Positions 1-4,033 of a DNA stretch of 6,221 bases are shown piece after piece. The DNA is from Verrucomicrobiota bacterium (GTDB lineage Bacteria > Verrucomicrobiota > Verrucomicrobiae > Limisphaerales > UBA11358). A program made the position numbers and the translations under genes. The DNA lies in assembly GCA_014860005.1 (NCBI GenBank), contig JACZKP010000179.1, forward strand, positions 1 to 6,221, written 5' to 3'. The first letter of the stretch is position 1; every line of letters starts with the position of its first letter. The notes beneath the pieces were generated by a model. The model made no database searches, was not told where the DNA came from, and was given only the letters and a program-made list of their open reading frames with translations.

Positions 1-113
1 AGCTAGTCGAGTCCTGCATCACTCAGCACATTGACGTTTTCGCGTGGCAGTCAATGCAACGCACGGAAGCACTGGAGCGCGAAACGCTTCAAAACATTCT
101 GAAGGCCGTATGA
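1..113 (+). CDS. C-terminal end of an unidentified protein (cut by the window edge)
   Basis: Reading from base 3 gives an uninterrupted 36-codon frame that stops with TGA at 111-113. The peptide ends with ALERETLQNILKAV, which looks like an amphipathic helix. The stop overlaps the ATG of the next gene in an ATGA (110-113), the same junction seen at 466-469, which is the main reason to believe this frame is the tail of a real gene. The 5' part lies outside the window, so the family cannot be named. The three-base-shifted alternative, a GTG start at 44 for the downstream gene, would overlap this frame and has no ribosome binding site. Confidence 0.55.
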   Translation, partial: LVESCITQHIDVFAWQSMQRTEALERETLQNILKAV

Positions 114-469
114 ACACCAACGACACCCCCGAACCAAACTTTCCGTGCCCCTTCAGCGACGCCTTGCGATTCATCAAAGGCGAGAGCATCCCGGAGAAGC
201 TGGCCAAGGTCCGCCGGTTCATCGTTTGGCAACTGCGGGCCCGCCGTCGCAAGCTGCCGCCCGATCAATTCGAGAAAGCGCTCAAAGCCGTGTTCCTGGC
301 ACGCCAGCGGAAGCCGTTCACCGATCAAGCAGACCTTGATGCGTTCGCGGCTGAATGGCTGACATGGTGGAACACAATTGAGCTTCCGGCAGTTCGACAA
401 CGGAACGCGAGATTTCTGAGAAAACCCCTTGACCCGGAGAACGGCGAGCATGGTAACGCTTCCGCATGA
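110..469 (+). CDS. Hypothetical protein, 119 aa, in phage-like operon
   Basis: I do not recognise this family. The ATG at 110 is chosen over a GTG at 44 because it forms an ATGA overlap with the stop of the upstream frame and has GAAGG at 101-105 with four bases of spacing; the GTG has no visible Shine-Dalgarno sequence. The product is soluble-looking, with no signal peptide or membrane segment. Residues about 25-50 are strongly basic (KVRRFIVWQLRARRRK), followed by a helical-looking stretch (DQFEKALKAVFLARQRK) and a Trp-rich segment (AEWLTWWN, residues about 82-89). The basic character would fit nucleic-acid contact, but that is inference. Its stop overlaps the next start in an ATGA, so the two proteins are probably translated coupled and may act together. 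The position upstream of a DUF5681 gene suggests a mobile-element or prophage origin. Confidence 0.7.
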   Translation: MNTNDTPEPNFPCPFSDALRFIKGESIPEKLAKVRRFIVWQLRARRRKLPPDQFEKALKAVFLARQRKPFTDQADLDAFAAEWLTWWNTIELPAVRQRNARFLRKPLDPENGEHGNASA

Positions 470-1392
470 AGAATAGTTTTGAAATCCAACTGGAGCCGTT
501 GCCGACGTTGAGCGGCGATGACCGGCTGAACCGTTTCGCGCGGCTGGTGCCGCAGATTCAACGAGCCGCTGAAGCTGGTTCGCTGAATCGTCTCAACCCT
601 CGCGCCGTCGCCTCGCCGAATGTTTTGGCTGACGTGTTGTGGGCAACTGCGGCAACGCAGATGTTTTCGAGCATCCGCCCGGATGACTTGATGCGCGATG
701 ATTGGTTGCCCGAAGCATCGGCGGGCGGCCCCGCCGTCGCGCTCTGGTTGCTCCGCAAGCTCGCCAACGTGCAACCGCAGACGTTGCTTCACCCCATCCT
801 CGAAAGCGAACGAGCCGAGTTGCCAAAAGTGCCGGTCTGGACGTTCAACAATCAACCGCTGCCGAATCCATTCCTTGAAGAAATTGACGACCGCGAGTCG
901 CAGCTTTTCTTGAAGGCGAACCACCCGGAGCTTGCCGCGCTTCTCGAAAAGGAAGCGACTGGCGGCCCCACGTATCTTGAACACTTCGCCGGCATGGAGC
1001 GCGAGAAGCAACTGAAGGCCGCTCGCGCGTTCAGCGGAGAAAACCCTTTCCTCGCCGATGACTCAATTTCCCAGCCAACGGGACTGAGCATTGAACGCGC
1101 GAAAGCGATTAGCGAACTCACGCGCACGAATCCAATTCTCGCGGAGCAACTGAAGCGGGAAGCCGAATTGCGCGGAGTGAACCCGTACAGCACGCGGGGA
1201 CATGACACGACCGCCGTAATGCGCGTGCTCAAATTTGATAAACGGCTCGCCGCGATGCTGAAGGCCGCAGCGCAATGGGAAGGCAACCAGCTTGCCCGCG
1301 AAGCGCAAGAGGCTGAAGCCCGCGCCGCTGAAGCGGTGCGCAAGGCCGGCGAAGCTGCCCATGCGACCGCAAGGCAACGGCTCGCCCGATGA
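466..1392 (+). CDS. Hypothetical protein, 308 aa, with Ala/Glu-rich C-terminal helix
   Basis: No family is recognised. The start is fixed by the ATGA overlap with the preceding gene; no good Shine-Dalgarno sequence lies at the usual distance, so translational coupling is likely. No signal peptide or membrane segment is seen. Residues 1-120 look globular and helical (LADVLWATAATQMF, ALWLLRKLANVQ). Residues 120-245 contain repeated Asn-Pro turns before acidic or hydrophobic helices: NPFLEEI (134), NPFLADD (193), NPILAEQ (222), NPYST (239). Residues 275-308 are an Ala/Glu/Arg-rich helix (EAQEAEARAAEAVRKAGEAA) that could form a coiled coil. This mix could fit a phage structural or scaffold-like protein, but nothing in the sequence proves it. 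The frame stays open for another 26 codons after the stop (1393-1473); see findings. Confidence 0.75.
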   Translation: MKNSFEIQLEPLPTLSGDDRLNRFARLVPQIQRAAEAGSLNRLNPRAVASPNVLADVLWATAATQMFSSIRPDDLMRDDWLPEASAGGPAVALWLLRKLANVQPQTLLHPILESERAELPKVPVWTFNNQPLPNPFLEEIDDRESQLFLKANHPELAALLEKEATGGPTYLEHFAGMEREKQLKAARAFSGENPFLADDSISQPTGLSIERAKAISELTRTNPILAEQLKREAELRGVNPYSTRGHDTTAVMRVLKFDKRLAAMLKAAAQWEGNQLAREAQEAEARAAEAVRKAGEAAHATARQRLAR

Positions 1393-1403
1393 TTTGCATA
1401 CCA

Positions 1404-1444
1404 GCCGGGCGGCGTGGCGTTCCGTGTTGAGCCGCCCGCCCGGC
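1404..1444 (+). terminator. GC-rich intergenic hairpin between the 308-aa gene and the DUF5681 gene
   Basis: GCCGGGCGG at 1404-1412 is complementary to CCGCCCGGC at 1436-1444. A competing register pairs GGGCGGC (1407-1413) with GCCGCCC (1431-1437). A short T run (TGTTTT, 1446-1451) follows. This resembles an intrinsic terminator or an mRNA-processing/stability hairpin inside the operon. The loop is long (17-23 bases) and the T run is short, so termination would be partial at best. The segment also lies in a frame that stays open, so it may instead be old coding sequence. Confidence 0.3.
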
Positions 1445-1473
1445 CTGTTTTGCAGGAAATCAGCAGGGCATGA

Positions 1474-1887
1474 ATGAAGTTCACCAAAGGCACCAGCGGA
1501 AATCCAGCCGGTCGCAAGCGCGGCTCGCGGAACCGGGCAACACAATTGCGGGCCCAGTTGGAAACCGACGTGCCGGACATCCTCAAGACCATCATCGCCT
1601 CTGCGAAGGCTGGCGACATGGCAGCCGCGCGGATGATATTGGACCGCGTGTTGCCGCCACTCCGCGCGGTGGATTTGCCGCAGACCATCGAAGCGACCGG
1701 CGAGACACTCGCGAGCCTTGCGGAAAGCATCGTGCGTGCATCCATGCGTGGCGAGATTCCAGCCGACACCGCCCGCGAACTGGCCAGTGCATTATCTGCC
1801 GTGGCACGGGTCAAGGTGATAGACGACCTCGAAACGAGACTCGCGAGATTGGAGCAACACCATGAAGAAACGAATCGCCAGACTTGA
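1474..1887 (+). CDS. DUF5681 domain-containing protein, 137 aa
   Basis: The N-terminus FTKGTSGNPAGRKRGSRNR (residues 3-21) matches the signature I know for DUF5681 proteins (Lys-Gly-x-Ser-Gly-Asn-Pro-x-Gly-Arg, then a basic Gly-x-Arg-Asn). Next comes a helical segment ending AARMILDRVLPPLR (residues about 51-64), also typical. The C-terminus is a charged helix, DDLETRLARLEQHHEE (residues about 117-132). Such proteins are small, basic at the N-terminus and often found next to phage or mobile-element terminase genes; their biochemical role is not established, though a small-terminase or DNA-binding role is often suspected. The ATG at 1474 has AGGG at 1465-1468 with five bases of spacing. It overlaps the next gene by 26 bases. 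No signal peptide or membrane segment. Confidence 0.8.
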   Translation: MKFTKGTSGNPAGRKRGSRNRATQLRAQLETDVPDILKTIIASAKAGDMAAARMILDRVLPPLRAVDLPQTIEATGETLASLAESIVRASMRGEIPADTARELASALSAVARVKVIDDLETRLARLEQHHEETNRQT

Positions 1888-2086
1888 AGCCGCGCATCCT
1901 TCACCGGACCCAGACCGCTGGATTTCCGCTCAGGATCAATTCATCACCGCGTCTCAACTTCACCGCTGCTACGGCACTCCTGGCGAACCCGCTCCCGTGC
2001 TTGCTGACTTCCATCCTCGCCGCCAAGCCGAGATTGATGCTGAGTGGCAGGAAGCGATTGAACGCGCCTACAGCGTCGCGCCATGA
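1862..2086 (+). CDS. Small hypothetical protein, 74 aa, overlapping the DUF5681 gene
   Basis: No family is recognised. The ATG at 1862 has GGAG at 1851-1854 with seven bases of spacing, located inside the DUF5681 gene, and the two genes overlap by 26 bases in different frames. The product begins with a short basic helix (MKKRIARLEA) that echoes the C-terminal LETRLARLEQ of its neighbour, then DPDRW, a polar middle and an acidic Trp-containing helix (QAEIDAEWQEAIERA, residues about 55-69). There is no signal peptide or membrane segment. In phage-like clusters a small gene often lies between the DUF5681 gene and the terminase large subunit; that would fit here, but no terminase follows. The stop forms ATGA at 2083-2086. 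Its ATG leads only to AGG and then TAG, so whatever gene followed has been replaced by the minus-strand mosaic. Confidence 0.6.
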   Translation: MKKRIARLEAAHPSPDPDRWISAQDQFITASQLHRCYGTPGEPAPVLADFHPRRQAEIDAEWQEAIERAYSVAP

Positions 2087-2256
2087 GGTAGCGGTAAGCG
2101 GCGAGTGAACCATGAGAGACGCCGGCCTCCTTTGCGGCTTGTTCGCGGGTGTTGATCGGAGTGCTTTTGCCAATATTGGCAGAAGCACTTTTCGTTTTTC
2201 CAAGTGGATTGCCGGCTGCTTTCTGCCTCTCCTTCGCCATCGGCCTCAACGCCTCT

Positions 2257-2303
2257 GCCAGCTTCTCCGCCAGTTCGCAACGCGCGGCCAAGGTGATGTT
2301 GCG
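2257..2303. repeat. 47-bp direct repeat, copy 1
   Basis: This segment matches 2599-2645 in the same orientation over 47 bases with one difference (C at 2262, T at 2604). The copies are 342 bases apart, a multiple of three, so on the minus strand both encode NITLAARCELAEKLA in the same frame. It lies within ParB-like fragment B. Confidence 0.9.
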
Positions 2304-2361
2304 CCGGCCAAACTGGTTGCGGATGATCCAGACCTTGGCCGCCTCCCGGTCAGGCAGCTTG

Positions 2362-2399
2362 AGGACATTGGCTGGCCTGTGCGGCGAGTTCTTGAGACT
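2362..2399. repeat. 38-bp direct repeat, copy 1
   Basis: This segment is identical over 38 bases to 2433-2470, 71 bases away in the same orientation. Because 71 is not a multiple of three, the two copies are read in different minus-strand frames of the surrounding open frame: here as SLKNSPHRPANVL, in the other copy as SQELAAQASQCP. The space between the copies holds a perfect 11-bp inverted repeat. Confidence 0.92.
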
Positions 2400-2400
2400 T

Positions 2401-2425
2401 ACTTGGTGGCACTTTGCCACCAAGT
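2401..2425. repeat. Perfect palindromic hairpin, 11-bp stem, 3-base loop
   Basis: ACTTGGTGGCA (2401-2411) and TGCCACCAAGT (2415-2425) are exact reverse complements separated by CTT. It sits between the two 38-bp repeats. Read on the minus strand in the +1 frame it encodes LGGKVPPSK, close to the LGGAKKVPPKS of fragment A, so it may be a leftover of a duplicated coding motif rather than an inserted element. It is not followed by a T run that would make a convincing terminator (only TTCTTCT). Confidence 0.85.
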
Positions 2426-2432
2426 TTCTTCT

Positions 2433-2470
2433 AGGACATTGGCTGGCCTGTGCGGCGAGTTCTTGAGACT
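2433..2470. repeat. 38-bp direct repeat, copy 2
   Basis: This is an exact copy of 2362-2399. On the minus strand it continues fragment A as SQELAAQASQCP. The first copy would read the same peptide in the shifted frame, directly after LGGKVPPSK. This suggests that a piece of fragment A was duplicated, shortened and frameshifted. Confidence 0.92.
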
Positions 2471-2522
2471 GGCTGCTTTCCTTCTTGGAGATGCCGACAG
2501 ACTTGAGGGTGGGGGTGTCGGA

Positions 2523-2553
2523 TTTAGGCGGTACCTTTTTGGCACCACCTAAA
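2523..2553. repeat. Imperfect hairpin with five-T loop inside the mosaic
   Basis: Bases 2523-2535 (TTTAGGCGGTACC) pair with 2541-2553 (GGCACCACCTAAA) in a 13-bp stem with two mismatches and a loop of five T. The inner part resembles the palindrome at 2401-2425 (GGTGGCA/TGCCACC type core). On the minus strand it encodes GAKKVPPK of fragment A, so the two hairpins correspond to the same protein motif. Confidence 0.6.
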
Positions 2554-2598
2554 GTCGGTCTGCCTTTTCCAGCCGTCCCTTTCGCCTTCGGCGCCGTG

Positions 2599-2645
2599 GC
2601 CAGTTTCTCCGCCAGTTCGCAACGCGCGGCCAAGGTGATGTTGCG
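2599..2645. repeat. 47-bp direct repeat, copy 2
   Basis: Second copy of the repeat at 2257-2303, with one base different. It forms the 5' edge, on the minus strand, of the recognisable part of fragment A; beyond 2645 protein similarity to anything I know stops, so this may be a recombination junction. Confidence 0.9.
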
Positions 2646-2758
2646 GCTTCCTCCGCCCCCATCCGTCCGCCCCGATGATCAAAGCGCCGTGGCGGCCAAG
2701 CAGCGCACGGGACGGGGTGGAATTCAGGGCTGACCTTCAGTCACGGAGGCTATTCCTG

Positions 2759-2831
2759 CCCGGAGCGTGTAACAGAATGTAACAACTCGAATGCCTTTTC
2801 ATGCCTTTTTGAGACTCTTTGACCCGGAGCG
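2759..2831. repeat. Cluster of short direct repeats downstream of tRNA-Lys
   Basis: CCCGGAGCG occurs at 2759-2767 and 2823-2831 and brackets two further pairs: TGTAACA at 2768-2774 and 2778-2784, and ATGCCTTTTC/ATGCCTTTTT in tandem at 2791-2800 and 2801-2810. Both inner pairs have a 10-base period, close to one helical turn. Such spaced repeats are what arm-type recombinase or excisionase binding sites look like, and the cluster lies 63-135 bases from the tRNA 3' end. The att-site reading is inference; the repeats themselves are plainly visible. Confidence 0.5.
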
Positions 2832-2845
2832 ACTTCAAGCAAGGC

Positions 2846-2863
2846 AAGGCTCGAAAAAGCCTT
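2846..2863. terminator. Weak hairpin downstream of tRNA-Lys
   Basis: AAGGCT (2846-2851) pairs with AGCCTT (2858-2863) around a six-base loop, about 30 bases past the tRNA 3' end. It could end the tRNA transcript, but on the minus strand no T run follows the stem, and on the plus strand only TATT does. It is offered as a possible terminator or processing hairpin. Confidence 0.2.
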
Positions 2864-2893
2864 TATTCATGCGGGTTTTATGAGGTTTTGAAG

Positions 2894-2969
2894 TGGTGGG
2901 TTGGCGGGGACTCGAACCCCGGACCAACGGCTTAAAAGGCCGCTGCTCTACCGACTGAGCTACCAACCC
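2894..2969 (-). tRNA. tRNA-Lys (anticodon TTT)
   Basis: A complete 76-base cloverleaf including an encoded CCA can be folded on the minus strand. The acceptor stem is GGGTTGG/CCAACCC with discriminator A, the D stem GCTC/GAGC, the anticodon stem GCGGC/GCCGT (one G-T pair) with loop CTTTTAA, a five-base variable loop TGGTC, and the T stem CGGGG/CCCCG with loop TTCGAGT. The anticodon TTT is at 2934-2936 and reads AAA/AAG codons. The 3' end faces the mobile-element-like region on the left, the usual orientation for a tRNA used as an integration site. Transcription probably starts from the candidate promoter at 3004-3033. Confidence 0.96.
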
Positions 2970-3003
2970 ACAAATCAGCCGTGCCGGCTCTGTCCTGACG
3001 GGA

Positions 3004-3033
3004 ATAAAACCACGACCGGGAAAGCACTGGCAA
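3004..3033 (-). promoter_or_regulatory. Candidate sigma-70-type promoter for tRNA-Lys
   Basis: On the minus strand TTGCCA (3033-3028, five of six matches to TTGACA) is followed after 18 bases by TTTTAT (3009-3004, four of six matches to TATAAT). The tRNA would begin 34 bases after the -10 box. The boxes are imperfect, and promoter consensus in this phylum is poorly known to me. Confidence 0.3.
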
Positions 3034-3124
3034 AACCAAACGCGAGGCGAACACTAGGCGACGGCCCTGTAGCGCGCAAGGCTTTTCCCTGCCAAACATC
3101 GTGGTCGGTGCGGCTCTGCCGGTT

Positions 3125-3928
3125 CTATTTGCCCGGACGGTATTGCGCCTTCGCCTCGGGCAGCCATTTCTTGATCTGGCGGATGCGGTTCTCGTCAGTG
3201 GGATGTGTGCGCAGGAACGCCGGCGTGGAACCGCCCTGCGCCTGAGAGTAACTGGCAAATCGCTGCCAGAATTGCACCGCCGCCTCGGGATCATAGCCGG
3301 CACGCGCCATGTAAATCAGCCCAATGCGGTCGGCCTCCGATTCCTGCGCGCGATTGTGCGGCAGCGCGCGGCCCACCTGCGTTGTAACTCCGTACGCGGT
3401 ACTCGCCACCGCCTGCCAGGCGGGATCGGCAGTGGACAACCCGACGTTCAGTAGATTGCCAACGCCTTGCATGACCATCGCCTCGCTGATGCGCTCCCCG
3501 CCATGACGCGCCACCGCGTGCGCCACTTCGTGCCCGATCACTGTCGCCAGGCCGGCTTCATCCTTTGTGATGGGCAGAATCCCGGTGTAAACGCCAACCT
3601 TGCCGCCGGGCAGGCAGAAGGCATTTGGCTCCTGGCTTTCAAAGACCACGAACTCCCATTGCGCATTCGGTATGTCCGGCCCGGCCACCGCCGCAATCCG
3701 CTGTCCTACCCGCTGGACGAGCGCGTTGATCGCTGCATCTTTGCTGATCTTCGTTTCTTTCTTTATTTCCTGGAAGCTCGTCAGGCCCAACTGCATCTCA
3801 TCTGCGCTCGAGAGCAGCGTTAACTGTTGCCGCCCGGTCACCGGCACCGTGCTGCATCCGGTCCATTGCACCACCGCCACCGCGAGCAGGGCGCAGAGGA
3901 GCAACCGTGGAAGAATTCTGGTTTTCAT
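3125..3928 (-). CDS. M48-family zinc metallopeptidase, probable lipoprotein
   Basis: The 267-aa product has a signal peptide (residues 1-24: basic MKTRILPR, then hydrophobic LLLCALLAVAVV) ending at Cys25, followed by STVPVTGRQQL, typical of M48 lipoproteins. The -3 position before the Cys is Trp instead of the usual Leu/Val, so lipidation is likely but not textbook. The zinc site is HEVAH (His133, Glu134, His137); the third ligand is most likely Glu196 in QESEAD. NAFCLPGG (102-109) is the conserved substrate-side strand and THPTDENRI (241-249) the conserved C-terminal motif. The family (YggG/LoiP, BepA-like) degrades or helps fold misfolded envelope proteins, so it would act in the periplasm. 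Met at 3928 is preferred because it starts the signal peptide; an in-frame ATG at 3964 would add 12 unlikely residues, although a GGAGG lies between the two. It is divergent from the racemase gene. Confidence 0.9.
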   Translation of the reverse strand: MKTRILPRLLLCALLAVAVVQWTGCSTVPVTGRQQLTLLSSADEMQLGLTSFQEIKKETKISKDAAINALVQRVGQRIAAVAGPDIPNAQWEFVVFESQEPNAFCLPGGKVGVYTGILPITKDEAGLATVIGHEVAHAVARHGGERISEAMVMQGVGNLLNVGLSTADPAWQAVASTAYGVTTQVGRALPHNRAQESEADRIGLIYMARAGYDPEAAVQFWQRFASYSQAQGGSTPAFLRTHPTDENRIRQIKKWLPEAKAQYRPGK

Positions 3929-4033
3929 AACGTGAGTTTGGTTCACCCCTCCAGCCAACCACATTATTTTCGGTTTTCAATAAGGAACATTTGAGCGTTA
4001 ACTGAGGGTAATTACGCAAGACTGGAGCATAAC

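Larger units (their letters stand above)
2087..2645 (-). pseudogene. Mosaic remnant of two gene fragments, one ParB-like with helix-turn-helix
   Basis: A minus-strand frame runs through this segment but has no proper start; it simply opens after an in-frame stop near 2679. Two family-like fragments can be read. Fragment A (about 2645-2433) holds PKAKGTAGKGRPTLGG, KKVPPKSDTPTLK and GISKKESSQSQELA, a pattern I associate with small phage/mobile-element proteins. Fragment B (about 2361-2091) holds LPDREAAKVWIIRNQFGRR, then LAARCELAEKLAEALRP, then TREQAAKEAGVSHGSLAAY (2147-2091), which reads as a helix-turn-helix and resembles plasmid or phage ParB-like proteins. Both fragments contain the same peptide NITLAARCELAEKLA, encoded by a 47-bp repeat. 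Between them a second repeat changes frame, so no single intact protein is encoded. Near 2087 the frame runs into antisense of the upstream gene, marking the junction. The family names are from memory of motifs; a profile search would decide. Confidence 0.55.

Noticed and set aside
44..109. GTG start at 44 extending the 119-aa protein by 22 residues
   Set aside because: No ribosome binding site precedes it, and it would overlap the upstream frame whose stop forms an ATGA with the ATG at 110.
1292..1477. 61-aa plus-strand frame ending in an ATGA with the DUF5681 start
   Set aside because: Most of it overlaps the 308-aa gene in another frame and encodes an Arg/Pro/Lys-rich peptide typical of shadow frames; the ATGA alone is not enough.
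852..1904. 350-aa minus-strand open frame opposite the plus-strand operon
   Set aside because: It is an Ala/Ser/Arg-rich antisense shadow of the 308-aa and DUF5681 genes with no recognisable domain.
2362..2470. CRISPR array
   Set aside because: Only two repeat copies, inside degraded coding sequence, with a palindromic spacer and no cas genes.
2112..2733. Plus-strand frames across the mosaic
   Set aside because: They repeat the same low-quality peptides at the DNA repeats and show no domain; the minus strand gives the family-like motifs.
3991..4014. TTGAGC...TAATTA as a promoter for the racemase gene
   Set aside because: The spacer is only 12 bases, too short for a sigma-70 promoter.
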